Positions 33,143 to 46,879 of a stretch of DNA of 64,000 nt are shown in pieces; position 1 is the stretch's first letter; each line of letters opens with the position of its first letter. The notes under the pieces are model-generated. The model made no database searches. It worked only from the letters and a program-made list of their open reading frames with translations, and was not told the origin of the DNA. A program made the position numbers and the translations under genes. Source of the stretch: Dama dama (Eukaryota; Chordata; Mammalia; Artiodactyla; Cervidae); contig NC_083704.1 of assembly GCF_033118175.1 (NCBI RefSeq), positions 51,982,501-52,046,500 on the forward strand, written 5' to 3'.

Positions 33143-34084
33143 CATACAGATGGCTAATAGACACATGAAAAAATGCTCAATATCACGTATTATTAGAGAA
33201 ACGCAAATCAAAACTACAATGAGGTATCACCCCACACTGGTCAGAACGGCCATCACCAAAAAATCCACAAACAATAAATGCTGGGCAGGGTGTGGAGAAA
33301 AGGAAACCCTCTTATACTGTTGGTGGGAATATAAATTGATAAAATCATTATGGAAAACAATATGGAGATTTCTTTAAAAACGAAGAATAAAACTACCATG
33401 TGACCCAACTCCACAACTGGGCATGTATCCTGAGAAAACCATTCTAAAAGACACACGTACCACAATGTTCACTGCAGCACTACTTACAACAGTCAGGATG
33501 TGGAAGCAACCTAGATGTCCATTGACAGGTGAATGGATAAAGAAGCTGCATACATATATACAGTGGAACATTACTCAGCCATAAGAAGGAATGAATCTGA
33601 GTCAGATCTAGTGAGGTGGATGAACCCAGAGCCTGTTTAACAGAGTGAAATAATACAGAAAGAGAAAAACAAATATTGTATATTAATGCATATATACCGA
33701 ATCTAGAAAAATGGTACTGATGAACCTATTTGTACGGCAGCAATAGAGACACAAACATAGAGAACAGACTTGTGGACACTGGGGAAAGGAGAGTGGGACG
33801 AATTGAGAAAGTAGCATTGAAACATATACATTACCACATGTAAAGTAGACAGCCAGGGGGAATCTGGTATATAACACAGGGAGCTCAATCTGGTGCTCTG
33901 TGACAACCAAGAGGGGTGGCCTGGAATGGGATGGGATGGGAGGTGGGAGGGAGGGTTCAAGAGGGAGGGGATATATGAATGGCTGATTTATGTTAATGTA
34001 TGGCAGAAACCAACACAACACTGTAAAGTAATTATTCTCCAATTAAGAATTTTTTAAAAAGGATCTAAAAAAAAGATAAATTAG
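33143..34084 (+). mobile_element. L1 3' end, sense, 5'-truncated
   Basis: Contains the late ORF2 text ATGAGGTATCACCCCACACT and TACTGTTGGTGGGAATATAA, and a 3' UTR ending near AAGTAATTATTCTCCAATTA. ACTTAGAAAAAAAA with similar downstream bases occurs on both sides (33,117 and 34,085), consistent with target-site duplication. Non-functional. Confidence 0.85.
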
Positions 34085-34129
34085 ACTTAGAAAAAAAAGT
34101 CATCCTTCTCTGAGGCCAACACACACCAG

Positions 34130-34300
34130 ATCAAGCTTCTAATGGAATTAACTCATTTCATCCTTGTGTAGATCCCAGAGGTGGGTAATTTACTGATGAA
34201 GAAACAGGCTCAGGGAGGCTAAGTGATTTGCCCAAGATCACACTGCTAGTAAGTGCTAGAAGGAGGATCTGACTCCAGGCCTATCTGATGTTGCAGCCCA
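34130..34300 (-). repeat. MIR SINE, antisense
   Basis: GATGAAGAAACAGGCTCAGG and GCCCAAGATCACACTGCTAG match MIR in reverse. Confidence 0.65.
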
Positions 34301-34856
34301 CGTTCTTCCTAGTCTGCCATGTCAGGAAGAGGAGATGAAGGGCAAGAGAGGACAAAGGTAGAGATAGATAAATGTGCTGGGAGCAGTGTAGAGAAACACA
34401 TCTGTGAGGATAGAGTAAATAAGGGGGTGAGGGGACCAGAAGACAAGTCTCCTATGCTTGACCACACAACCCCCTCCAGGCCTTACCTTGGGGACCCTCC
34501 CACTACTGTACAAAGAAGGTGGGTACAGACTCCTGAACTGCGACTACTTCTCCTGTCCCAGACACTTAGCCCAAACTCCAGTTCTCAAAACCTGGGGAAG
34601 ACCTAACTGGATCCCAGCCTCAGGATGAGGGCTTGCTGGCCCTGCTCCCCACCCTACCCTAGGCTGCAGCCCACAGGTAAGGAAAGGTGGTACTGGGCCA
34701 GGCCAGAGCAGGCAGCCCGCCTACTCCAGGGCAGTGGAAATCTGCTCCCAGCCAGTCATGGGCAGTGGGCAAGGCTGACCTCAAGGTAACCAGAGTGACT
34801 ACGCCAGCCGAAGTTACTGGTGCATGGAGGATGATTGTGCACATTGTACATCCCTC

Positions 34857-34874
34857 TGTGTGTGTGTGTGTGTG
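34857..34874 (+). repeat. (TG)n simple repeat
   Basis: Nine TG units in the PRKCD 5' intron. Confidence 0.85.
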
Positions 34875-35772
34875 TTCCAGTAAGCAAAGGGGGCGAATGG
34901 GAACACGGCCCGAAGGGCGTTCTCAGGAACAAGGATGAGCTTTCTTATTTTTCTACAAAAATCACGTGTAACCATTTTGTTAGAGGTAAAAAATAAAACC
35001 CATCAAGCCAAAATACCTCCCAAGAGATGGGCCTTCAGAAACTGACCTGTCCATCTCCTCATTATACACAGGGGGAAACTGAGGACGGGGTCCTGCCATA
35101 AAGGTTCCCTGGTCCCTAGATTCAGCTGGTTCCCTTCCACCCTAGTCCTTCCCTGGCATTTGGTTCTGCCTCACAGGCCACAGGGGGGATGCCTGCTGGA
35201 CCAAGGAGCAAAGCAGAGCCCGAGAAGAGAGGCCTCGGGCAGACTTTTAGGGGATAGTGTGAAACATAAAGGGAGGGTCTCTCTCCATGTCAGCTAGGGG
35301 AACAAGAGGAGGCAGGCTAAGGTCAAGCAAAGCCAGGGTGAGCGGGATCAGATGAGGCTCTGGTGAGTCTAGGCTCTGGCTCCCTTGAACGGACCCCTGA
35401 GGAGTAAGGAATACTCCCCTCCCATGCCACCCTCCCTCCCCTCACACACCTGCCCAGCTCAGGGCAGCCCCTGCCACCTTCCCACGAAAAGCACCACCTG
35501 CTGACAGTCAAGGCCGGTGGTGGCAGCAGCAAAGCAAAGTGGAGCAGTATTGGCCTAGGACCTCTGGGGATGCAAACCCTGCCTGGGGGGAGCTCAGAGT
35601 CCAGGCCACATCAGTCCTGAGGGGTGACCGGAGGGAGGAGGACCCAGGAAGCCCAGGTAGTGGAAGGGAAGGAATGAGAGAGGCAGTGTGATGGCAGCAG
35701 GGAGCAGGGCTGGCCCTGGTAGGGTTGCAACAGAGCGACGGGGCTGGGCGTGGCAGAAGCTGCCGGGCAGGG

Positions 35773-35805
35773 CAGGCGGGCGGGCGGGCAGGCAGGCAGG
35801 CAGAC
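35773..35805 (+). repeat. (GGCG/GGCA)n tetranucleotide repeat
   Basis: GGCGGGCGGGCGGGCAGGCA and following GGCA units. Confidence 0.85.
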
Positions 35806-38284
35806 AGCAGTTCAGCTGGGAGGCTGGCTTCCCCAGATGGCCTTCCCAGACGGAAGCAAGTTTAAGAGGCCACAGGGGTTTCACAACCCAGGAAATGGGC
35901 TCAGCAAGAAAAAGAGGTGGGGGAGGGAAGGGCTAGCAAAGCTCTTCCAAGGGCCTTCCCCTTGGGCCTGTGCCCCCAGCCCCCACATCCTGGAAGGAGG
36001 ACGAGCCACAGTCTCAGGTCATGGGCAAGTCCCAGAGCAGGAGACATGCTCCCCCTACCGCAGGTCAGGACTAGCACCTTATCCCCCAGCTGAGACCCCA
36101 ATCACTGTGGACCGTCCTCCTCTTCCCCAGTGACCCTCCTTCCTGTCACCATTCCCGGTCCCTCCCTGTTCCATTCTTCTTGCAGCTCGGAACCTCCTGG
36201 AGAAGGCCCACCTCTCAGCCTGGCCCTGGCCTGCTCGCCACCTCAAATCTTACCCCCTGGCTACTCTGTGAACATATGCCTCCCTCTGCAGCTCCCCTGT
36301 GCTTTTGCACAAACTGTTCCCTCAGCCAGAATGTCCCCCTGAATTCCTACATATCTTTACAGATTGCTCTAAAGTCCAGTCCTTTCTTCCTCGCTTTCGA
36401 GGAGGTCAGCAGCTCCTCCACCTCACGGGCCCCGGGAGGTTCCCTGGGCAGGTGTCTGGGATCACACTCAGCGGAGGACCTGGGCGTCTGCCTGGAGCTC
36501 AGCCTTCCCAGCTCTGGCCACACATCTGACTGCCCTGGGGACACTAAACCCCTCCACTGCTGGCCAACCTGGCCCGCGGACAAGAATCAGAGGAGGGGCC
36601 AGGGCAGCACAACTCAACCTTTTGCCATTGTTGTTCCCTCAGAACCAATGAAAGACCTGGCTTTCCCCGGCAGGAAAACCCATGCCTGGGGACACAAGAT
36701 TCTGCACATGATAGCCTGCTGGCTCTAGGGCTCCAACGGCCCAGCCTGGCCCCAGGTCACCCTCAGCTCTCCTTAGACCCAGCCAGTGGGCCACAGTGAC
36801 AAGACGCACCAGACCCACGGAACTCACAGCCTGACAGAGGACATGCAGACACACGTTCTAGAGAAGGACGTGACCGCAGGCAGGGAGAGGGGCTGGGCTG
36901 GAACGGGGGCCAAAGGGGCCTGCTGGTGGGAGGACGTCAGGAAGGGCTTCAGAGGGAAAGATGCCCAGCGTGCCACGGGGCCACCTAGCCAGAGGGTCTG
37001 GAAGGGTTAGAGGGGCAGGTCTCGGGACACTGGCTGTTACTGGCTCACACTCACCCCTGCCGGCGTGTATGGCTTGTAGGACCTGTGTGGTACAGGCCTG
37101 AATCATTCAACTGGCCCTAGGATTGGGGAAGCCCTGGGTTCAGCCATAGGGAGGGCCCCAGGTACCCCTGAGGGAGAAACAAGAGCCCCTTCACAGCCAG
37201 ACTGAGAACAAGGGGGCCTCTGTGCGGAGCCGGGGAGGGGGGTATGTCTGGGCCTTTCTCGGAATAACGTCACATGCGCACACATGGGCACACCCACCAA
37301 AGCAAACACACTGTTACATGTGGGGAGCCCTGCTTGCAGCTGAACCCACCCTCACCCGCACACAGGCACAGCTGTAAGCATAGGCACTCACACACTCCTG
37401 TGACAGCCGAGTAGCACAAACACTGAGAAACACACCCCCGTGCAGCGGCTCTCACGTGTTGACAGACATCCAGGCCCACACAGATCACACGGGACGTTCA
37501 CACCCTCATTCACCAGCACCGAGAGATCTGCGCACACACAGGTACACACGGGAACGGAGACACTCCAGGCAGGCAGAGATCAACTCACAAGCTGGGAAGG
37601 ACCCACACGTGCCTGACGACGGGCCGCCACCAGAAAGTCCCAACGCGGCTTTTTCTAGTGCAGTCGCTGGGGCCCAGTGGCAGGGGACAGGGGAGGGAAG
37701 GGCCGCTGGATGTCAGGCGGGCTGGGTTTCCCCCGCTGAGGGAGGTGGAGAAAGTCCCTCCCGCCCCAGGCGAAGTCCAAAGTGCACAGAGGAAGGAGTG
37801 GGCCGGTCAGGCTCCTCCCTGGGTAGCCTTCCTCCTTTTAAGAGTGGAGGTCCTTGGAGGCTGGGAACAGGTGGGGGTCACAGGGGCAGATACAGGGGTG
37901 GTGCACAGAAGGAGGGGCCGGTGCTCCTTTGTAGGTGGAGCAGCTGTGCGGGCACCCCGTCCAGGACCTCCAGACTCACTGGGAAGAAACTGACAAGGAT
38001 ACAGTGGGTAATTCACCCAAAGCCATGAACTCAACGGGGTGGTCCCCAAGGGGAAAGGAGAGGGGACTCTCTGTTTCCAGCCCCAGAACTGCGAGTCTGG
38101 CTTTGAGGGAGACAAGGGCCAGTGCTAAATAGAGGGAATGGCTCCTCTGCCAGTCCCCAGAGACCACTCCCCAGCCCTCTCTCTGTGTACCTTTTCCTAG
38201 AATCCCTATGGTTTTCCTGGTTGTCAACTGTAGCCTTTGTGTTCGGGAGAAGGAGAGATGGCCATCTAAGGCTTTTGCCTCCAT

Positions 38285-38500
38285 CTCTTCCCTGGTGGCT
38301 CAGATGGTGAAGAATCCGCCTGCAATGTGGGAGACCTGAGTTCCATCCCTGGGGTGGGAAGATCCCCTGGAGAAGGGCATGGCAACCCACTCCAGTATTC
38401 TCGCCTGGAGAATTCCATAGACAAAGGAGCCTGGTGGGCTGCAGTCCATGGAGTCCTAAAGAGTTGGACATGACTGAGCGACTAAGCACAGCAGAGCACC
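38285..38500 (+). mobile_element. Bov-tA SINE
   Basis: CTTCCCTGGTGGCTCAGATG head through GGACATGACTGAGCGACTAA. It lies in the PRKCD 5' intron. Confidence 0.88.
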
Positions 38501-40986
38501 AGGAAGCGAGCAGGGCCCCAAGGATGCCTTCCCACTTTAGTGATGGGGAGCAATCTGGAGGGAGGCAGGACTATGGTGTGCCATCCCATGGCGGGCAGTG
38601 AACAGAGGAAGTAGAGAGCAGGGGCTGGGTGTGGGCTGGGTTAGGCTGGGCAAGTCTAGTTCAGGACGTGTCTGCCCTGGGTGCCCTGTGACCTTGGTCA
38701 AGGTGCTCTGGCATTATCTGTGAAGGGGGTGATCGTGGCCTGCCCACGGTTCAGCATGGGCTGCAGCGGCATCCTTGTCAGCACCGTCATCCGCACACCA
38801 TGTCCCCTCCCCACCTGCCCCACCACCCCTTTCCAGCTGTCCTATAGTCTCAGGGGCCTCCAAACTTCCTTGGATCAGTGGGGAAAGGGGCTCTCTAGAG
38901 CCACACAGCCCCATGATGCCCTGCTCTGCTGCTCTGAGAAGAGACCAGGCTGGGCAAAGGTAGCTGAGTCCACTGGCAGACCCCAGGCCAGCTACTGTCT
39001 CTCTCAGGACCTCAGTTTCCCTGTCTTGACAATGGACACCTCTCAGCTTTCTCCAGCTCTGACAATGAACGACCCTGCAATTCTCCTCCTGTCTCCCCCC
39101 CGATCCCAGCCCCAACAGCCTGCCTCTAGCAGACATTTGCTCCAGCCTCAGGCCTTGGCGACTGGCTACTCCAGTGTGCCTGTTTACCCAACACAGTCAC
39201 AGACATGATCCAAAGCTTCCGGGGCTGTTGTGAAAACAGTGGCTCAGCCACCACAACCTACCCTCATGGGCACCTTGGCAGGGACCTTCGAGGGACAGGC
39301 ATCCCAGTCCTATAACCAGGGCCTCTTGGACTTGCCCACCGAAGGCCTGCTGAACTCTCTCCTCCCCTCAGTCCCAGCTTTATGTGCTACATCTGGACTC
39401 TCAAGTCTCCACTTTCAGCCCAGACTCTCCCCAACTGTAATATCCCCAACTCCACCATGCTCTGGAAGTGCTCAAATACATCCAAACACCTTCCCCATAC
39501 AAGTGCCCTGGTCTCCTAGCAGCATCAGCACTCAGGTCAGACACCTGGGGGTCGTTTCCACCCTCCCCTTCCTCCCCCTACAGCAAGGCTATCACTTTTG
39601 CCTCCTATCTGTCCCGAAGTCCTCTCTTCTCTCCATCACCACCCCATCCCAGCACCATCGCCTTCCCCAGGCCTGCACCAGCCTGCTCACTGCCCTCCAG
39701 CCTCTGCTCTAACCCCCAAGGTCCCTCTGCCCCAGTGACTAGAGAAATCTTCTAAGATAGTACAGCAGATCTTGTCACCCCTTGTTCAAGGCCCCGGTTT
39801 TTCCCAGACCCCTCTCCCTGACCTTCTGGCCATACCCCACCCTGCTCCTCAGCCCCAACCCCAGCAAACCACTTTTGGTTCCCTAAACAACCACATTCCT
39901 TTCTGCTCAGGAGCCTCCAAACTCACTGTTTCGTCTCCCTGCTCCTCTCCCAAAACGAACACTGGCTCTTTCTCATCATTCAGATCTCTGATGCACACTA
40001 CTAGATCTGCCCATTTCACAGATGGGATGACTGAGCCTTCAAGCAGCCTAGTCCCTAGCTTCAGTACACAGCCAGTAAATATCAAGCAAGGATTTGAAGT
40101 CAGATTTCTCGACGCCTGCAGAAGTCTTGCTCCTAAACCTTCAGGAGACCCTTACTCCCAGCCCAGGCCCCTGCCCCTTTCCACCCTCTAGGCTTCTGGC
40201 CTCAGCCTACTATAATGTCATCATTACCCGTCAACACCTGAGGCCCCCAGCCCCTTGGCCCTGGTTAGCAAAAGCCGAAGCTCAGCAACCCCCTCACAGG
40301 GCTGACCTTTTGCGTGTCCCTGGGACAGGCAGGGTCCTGCCACCAGCTGCCACCTGGTAAGGATGTGTGCATGAATGTGTGTGAGGGGATCTCCAGCTCT
40401 CCCCACCCCTCCAGGCTCCATCAGCCCCCATGTCCGCCTCCTTCCCGAGCCCAAAGACCGACTTCAAGGGTCCCAAGTGGAGGCAGGCTGGCAGGAGGGC
40501 TCAGCAGCCACTCCCACACCACCAGCCTCAGCTTTTCCAAGCCCCATGTCCCACAGGGGGCGAGAGCAGGGGAGGGGGCTGGGGGAGGCCTGTGGGGGCA
40601 GCAGGCAGCTGCGCCTGCCTTTCCCTTCCCTGCATCCATTTGTCAGATCTGTTTTTCTCCTTTTGAAAGGGAGTGAGGGGGAGAAGAGCAGGAGCGGGCT
40701 GGGCCGTTGAGTGGGCACAGCTGCTGCATCCTGGCGTTCTTCTCCTTGGAGGACCCAGAACAGATTGAAACAACAGAACCCTCCCCACCCTGCAGCATTG
40801 CCACCAGAGGCAGAATCGAGATCTGGCTTCTCAGTCAGGCTCCGCAGCTACTCGGCCCTGTGACACTGGGCCCGTGCCCAGGTCATCAGCCGATAATAAT
40901 CCCATCATCAGTACCACTTGCTGTTCTTTAAACAGTTACCAAAAACCGGGAGCTGCATGCTTTATATAACTACAGTTTCTGCTTCT

Positions 40987-41118
40987 TCATGGAGAAGAAA
41001 ATGACCACCCACTCCAGTATTCTTGCCTGGGAAATCCCATGAACAGAGGAGCCTGGCGGGCTACTGTCCATGAGGTTGCAAAGACTCAGACATGACTTGG
41101 CAACTAAACCACTGCTAC
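40987..41118 (+). mobile_element. BovA SINE monomer
   Basis: Begins TTCATGGAGAAGAAAATGAC and ends CATGACTTGGCAACTAAACC. It lacks the tRNA-related head, so it is a BovA-type unit. Confidence 0.8.
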
Positions 41119-42159
41119 TCCTTAAACATGAACAGTGTGCCAGTCACAGTGCTGGCTACTTTCCATAAATCATCTGTTGTTCCCAGCACAACCCAGTAAA
41201 GGTGGATGCTGTCGTGGTCTGAGGTGTCAGAGGGGGGACACTGAGGTACTGGGAGTCAAAGCCACTTGCCCAGGTCCATTCATACAGCCGCTTAGAGCTG
41301 CCTAATCCCAGAGATGCAGCCCAGCATCTCTCACACACAAGGTGCCCTTCCTGCCAGAGCTTGTGCTCTGAGCCTCGGCTTACAGCTTGGAGGAAAGGAG
41401 GAGCTGGGGTCACGGGGGCTGCGGGGGACTCCATGGCCTCAGCATCCCTACTCCCCTCCTTGTGTCTCCATCCTGGGCTGGCCAACCCTGGCCGTGGAAA
41501 GCCCGATCGGTCGACCTAATCCACTGTCCAGACACTGTTCCCCTCGGGGGCCAGGCTGGGGCGGAGCGAGCCTCAGATGGAGAGCTGGTCAGTCCCACTT
41601 TAAAACCACTTCCTGGGCAGCCCAGAGGAAGTGGGCCTCCGGAAACACCTCAGACGGTTTCTCCTTGGGCCCAGGCCGTGGAAAGTGCACAGACTGCCCC
41701 GGGAGAAGTCTCCTGCCTGCCTCCCAGTCCCCGGGGCCCAGCAACTCCGCGTGTACCAGGCGTGGACACTGCAGGGGACAGACAAGCTGATAGAACCGCC
41801 CACCCGCCTGTGAGCACCTTGGGCCCATGACCACAGACAGCCCACTTCCTCCTCTGTGGCAGCAGCCACAAACGGCCCAGCTGACAAGGCTCCTCCCTGG
41901 CACTCATCCCCCCTCCCCCTCAATGCCAGGCCCGGTCAGCCTGGGGGCCTGGCCCAGGTGGGATAGCTGGTAAATGTCCGGGCAAAGCTCACCTCCCAGG
42001 GTGGCGCTGTCCCCTGGAGTGCCTGTGGTCACAGTTACACCTCAAACCTCACCCTCAGTGCCAGATGCAGGCTGAGCTGTGACCCTGACCAAGGACCTCC
42101 CGCCCCTTCCTGACCCAGAATGGGCACAGTGTGGTATGTGTGGGCAGGCGTCTGAGTGC

Positions 42160-42262
42160 ACGGATGACTGGGTGAGCGGGTGAGTGTCTGTGTGCGTGTT
42201 TGAGCGTGCCTGCGAGTGAGTGCATGTGAACACCTGTGTACGTGTGTGCGCATGTGTGGTGC
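42160..42262 (+). repeat. TG-rich degenerate simple repeat
   Basis: Irregular GTGTGTG/GAGTG/GCGTG units over about 100 nt. Confidence 0.7.
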
Positions 42263-43539
42263 GTGTGCAGGCACTCGTGGGTTTGTGGGTATGGGGGCAG
42301 AGTGCAGCTCAGCTTCTGCATCCCTGTGTGTGTTTATATGCCTATGCCGGCAAGGTAGGTGACATTTGAGAGCAGAAAGTAGGCTGGCTTCAAGGTTAAT
42401 TAATTGGACTTATTAGGAAATGAGGCTCAGTGGTGGGCAGGAATGGACCCCTGACCTCACATAGCAGAGTTCCCCAGCCAACCAAGGACACGTCACTCTC
42501 TGCCCACCAAGTTTGGGGAGAGACTGAATAAACAGAAAACCCAGCATAGACCCTGCCCTTGGTCAGCCCCCACGCCCACTCCAAGAGCCAGGGCCCTGAT
42601 GTCCTGCCCTCCCTCCAAGGGGGACCCCAGCCCCCACCATCTCTTCACCCTCAAGATCTGTAGGTGCCTGAGAGCCAGGAGGGGTGGGACTGAGGGGTTG
42701 ATCTGGAAGGACTTTTGGCGGAAAGAACATCTTTGCCACCCTCAGCAGCCCCCAGTGCCCCCCAGGATCCTGTTCAGTGGACTCTGGACACCCAAAGGGT
42801 AACTTTCACTTCTTACTGTCATGCAGGTGGAAGGAGGCAAGGTGACCCGAAGGAGGGAACTTTGAGCTTTATAAGGCACCTGAGAGAGTACAGCCTCCCA
42901 GCGCACCCTGAAACTGGGGATTTCGGGTCTCTCCTCTGGCTCCAAAAAGGCCAGGGAAATAGGAGGAACTGGGGATGTGGCAAAGAGTTTGGTTGTGCCA
43001 GGAGCTGGGAGACCTTGTGTCCAACTCCTAGAAGGCCCAGGGCAAACGTCAGTTTCCCTGTGTGATGATGAGGACAGCCTGAGGCAGAGAAAGAGGCCAT
43101 GGAAAAGCTGATATCCACTCTCACTCTGGCTCAAACACCACCTCCTCTCTGACTGACCAGCACGTGTCACCACTCTTGGCACCCAAACACCAGTGGGCAC
43201 CAGGTCTCTGAGCTCCAAGGCCAAAGCCTTCCCTGGGCCAGAAGCCACTTTCAGGCAGGGAGCTTCCAGGGGGAGAGCAAACTGCTACCCTCCCTGGGCG
43301 CCCACACCCCACACCCAGACTAAGGACTCTGTATGCACCAACCCCATACCGACTCCAGGCCCAGGGCAGAAGGGGAGAAGCCCAAAGCGGAAGGCCATCC
43401 CTGTACACTGTCCATCTGTCCACCTGCCTAAAAGGACCCAGTCTTACCTGAGGCTCCCAGATCCCCTCGGCCTCTAGTCCTGGCTGCCGCTGCCGCCGCT
43501 GCCACACAACCACCACCAGAAGCAGGCCTGTGCCCTCAC

Positions 43540-43560
43540 CTGGGCCAGTTCCCGGCAGAC
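43540..43560 (-). other. Candidate 21-nt non-coding microexon of PRKCD
   Basis: On the gene strand a strong pyrimidine tract and acceptor (TTTTCTCTTGTTCTTGCAG, with a branch-like CTCAGC upstream) are followed by 21 bases ending GGCCCAG and then a strong donor GTGAGG. Both splice sites are better than those of several proven exons here. It lies between exon 1 and the first coding exon and contains no ATG. The call is inferred from splice signals only. Confidence 0.42.
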
Positions 43561-44635
43561 CTGCAAGAACAAGAGAAAACAGCTGAGCTGGTAGGCGCCA
43601 CCAAACAGGCTCTCCCCATCTGTCAGCCCCAGCAAGGCCGACACAGGCCTGGGTCAGCCTCGTCTGGTTCTGAGACCTTGGCCTCTTTGGGCCTGGCTGT
43701 CTCTTCTGTGAAGTGGGGCATTGGGGCCATCTTTTCCAGGGCACCAGCTATGTGTCTACTCCATGCTAGGGGTCAGAAGACTACATCTTAGCCCTTGGAG
43801 CATTTCCAGGTTACAGACACAGCAAAACAGCTGTCCCCAATCCTCTCGTCTTCAAGAGCCTGCCCTGTGGGCTTGGAGGCCTACGGTGCAATCAGGGACC
43901 ACTGCTTTGTGGCCTGGGGCAATTCCTCTGAGCCTCAGTTTGTCTCATCTCTGAAGTGGGGAGATGTCTCAAGTGGTTGCAAGGTTCCAATGATGTGGTG
44001 TGCCGGCTGCTGTACTGAACTCACTGGCGTGCCAAGCGAACAATGACACTTTCATTTTTTGTTTTGTACCTTCTAGTTCAGATGATTCTCTCATTACCAT
44101 TGTGCCCATTATACAGCTTTAAAAACAGAGGCCCAGAGAGATCCTAGAAGGAAGGAACAGCAAAAGCAGCAGGATACCCCAGGTCTCCTGGCTGAAAGGC
44201 CTAAGCACTTTCTCTGCAGGCCAGGCCAGGTCTCCACAAAAGATTCTCCTTCCCAGATGCAAGCCCCTCCTCCCACTGAAGACCCCCATCACCGCTCCCT
44301 CCGGGCCGAGGCATCCTCGAGCTTTATCTTTTTGTCTGCACTTTATTTCTAATTTTAAACTCCAATTAGCTGTGCCAGTTAAACGGTGTCAGTGCCCTGC
44401 AGTCACAGCTCCGAATCACCTCCACCAGCACCATTGCTGCTGCTGAGACTGGTGGAGGGTATCATCTGGGCTGGCCTCAACAGGGCTGGATGCAGGTAGG
44501 GTCTCTGTCAGCCATCTTCGCTCCAAGCGGATGGGAGGGGGCAAGAGCTACATCACGGGCAGGAAGTTGGGTTGGGGCTACCTTGGCTTTTAGCAGCTCC
44601 AGCTCCCAGGAGAATGGGGACTCTACAGTTTGGAG

Positions 44636-44872
44636 GGGCTTCCCTGGAGGCTCAGTTGTAAAGAATCGACCTACTAATGCAGGAGACATGGGTTCGATCC
44701 CTGGGTGGGGGAAGATCCTCTGGAGAAGGAAATGGCAACCCACTCCAGTATTCTTGCTCTGTCACATGGACAGAGGAGACTGGCGGGCTACAGTTTATGG
44801 GGTCGCAAGAGTCGGACATGACTTAGTGACTAAACAACAATGATGATGATGACGACAACAACAACATTTGAG
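44636..44872 (+). mobile_element. Bov-tA SINE with GAT/GAC/AAC tail
   Basis: GGGCTTCCCTGGAGGCTCAG head, ACTCCAGTATTCTTGCTCTG, and an end at GACTAAACAACAATGATGAT. Confidence 0.87.
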
Positions 44873-45522
44873 GGGAGGTAAGTGTTCACCAAACAAGACT
44901 TAGCATCTGCTGAGCTTTCACTATGGACCAAGGCTAAAGGACCTCTGGTCCTCACAACTTTGTCCACTCTGCAGATAAGGAAACCGCCTTAGAGAGGCCT
45001 AGTTCCTGGCTCTCGTTCTTAAAAGGCACAGTATTTGAGCTTAAATCTTTCTTGGATCAAGCCCAAGGTCTTGCTCACAACACTGTGACCTAGGGTGTCT
45101 GTGAACTTGAGAGAGTGGAGGAAGGTGAGAGATGGACGGTTTCCCCATCTTCCCAGGAGTCAGCGCTGGGCTTGAGTGTGTCACATGCACATCCACAACC
45201 TCATGACCTCCCACATGTACATACACACGTGAGCGCACACACACAAGGGCTCTTACCTTCCCTCCCAGCACTGCCACCTCAGGGCACAGGGAACACACAC
45301 CTTGTTGCACCTCCTTCTGCAACTGACACCCACGCCCAAGCACTCTCGGTTCCCCACAATCACAGTGACTCCCCAAGCACACATCCGCACAATTTCATAT
45401 AGTCACAGTGTGAGTCTCCAACCAGTCATTCGCTTAGCCTCGCCCCCAGCCAAACTCCTGTCATACGCCAGATCCCTCATACCACCCTACAGTCAAGTAC
45501 AACTGTCCAAACACCTCCACAT

Positions 45523-45523
<1 letters not shown>

Positions 45524-45557
<34 letters not shown>

Positions 45558-45567
45558 GCGCGCGCGC
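45524..45567 (+). repeat. (CA)n(CG)n simple repeat
   Basis: About 16 CA units followed by about 6 CG units, a perfect purine-pyrimidine alternation about 1.4 kb inside the PRKCD gene. Confidence 0.9.
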
Positions 45568-46879
45568 ACAACTGCCCTCTATTGGCTTGTCCACCACACC
45601 CCAGCTCAGTCCACAGCAGGAACAAGGAAACCCAAGGGACCAGTCACCTCTCTCAGTGACCAGGTCAGCCTGCTCACAGTGGCTCAGCGCGGAGAACATG
45701 TAAGTGGGCGTGCACACCCACCCCCACACCCACGAGCCTGGGGGGGCTGACACTAACACTGAAGGCTGTATGTATTCATGGTTAGTGGGTCACCATGACA
45801 TAGCCAGTGTGCAACACAGGACCCTCCAGGCACATGGGCATACATCCCAACACATAGAGGGGAGTCTGGTGACAAAACACCTAGTCCATACATAGCTGCA
45901 AAGAGCACAAAGAGCTTCAGGACCCCCAAACAGACATACACACAGGCAAGTCACACATGTTTAAAAGGACACACAGGAGCAAGTTCCAGACCCGGGAAAA
46001 AAACATACAAGGAGACACAGATATACAACGTACCTACGTGACAGGTACAGGCAACTGAGCACAAGACGACAAGGTCCAGGCGCATAGCGTAGGGGCCAGA
46101 AGGGAGAGGAATGTCCCCCTACTCACTCCAAATCCTTCTCACCGGGTTCAAGTGGGGGCTCAGTGGGCTCTGCCCTCCCTGACAAGGACGAAGAGGGGAG
46201 TTGGGGAAGCGGGGCAATTCTGTCTCTTGCCTCTTCACCTCTCCTCTCCTCCACCCCTTCCCCTCTCCTGGCTGGGCCCCTACAGGGGAAGCATCTGGAT
46301 TGGGAAGGGACCACCGGAGGAGGGGGCGCAGGGGTAGGACGGAAGAGGGGGGATGGTGGAGTCTGGAGCCACGCCCAGCCCGGAGACAGATGGGGAGAAA
46401 GACACAGAGAGTGAAAGAAGAGAGCAAGCGACGAGGAGGCGCCGCAGCGGCTGGGCCGGACAGGGTTCCAAGGCGCGGGAGGCGAGGCCCAGTGGATAGC
46501 CTGGTCTCAGCCCCGTGGTAGAAAAGAAGAGGCGGCAGGGGGCGGCGAGCGTGGGCTGGGGCCGCAGCTCCCAGAGGACAGGATCTAGGGGGTGGCGGGA
46601 GGCAGGGTTGGATGGGGTGATGGGGAGCCAGGAGGGCGAAGGGCAGACAGATAGGGACCAGGGAGAGGCGGACGGGGAACACTAAGGGAGTGGGGACGGA
46701 TGGACTGACAGAGAGCTCGAGAAATTTGGAACAGAGGAGCGGACCCTCAGAGGCGCTGGGGACACTTAGGGTAGAGAGGGGCCGAGAGCAGAAGGATGAG
46801 AGCCCCTCGGCCCCCACCACTGGACAAAGGGCCAGACAGACGGACAGGGTTACAGAGGCACCGGCGGGACTTTTGTCGG

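Noticed and set aside
46119..46820. A 233-codon minus-strand open frame in the PRKCD 5' intron
   Set aside because: Low-complexity Pro/Ser/Leu composition next to the CpG island, with overlapping open frames on both strands and no recognisable protein.
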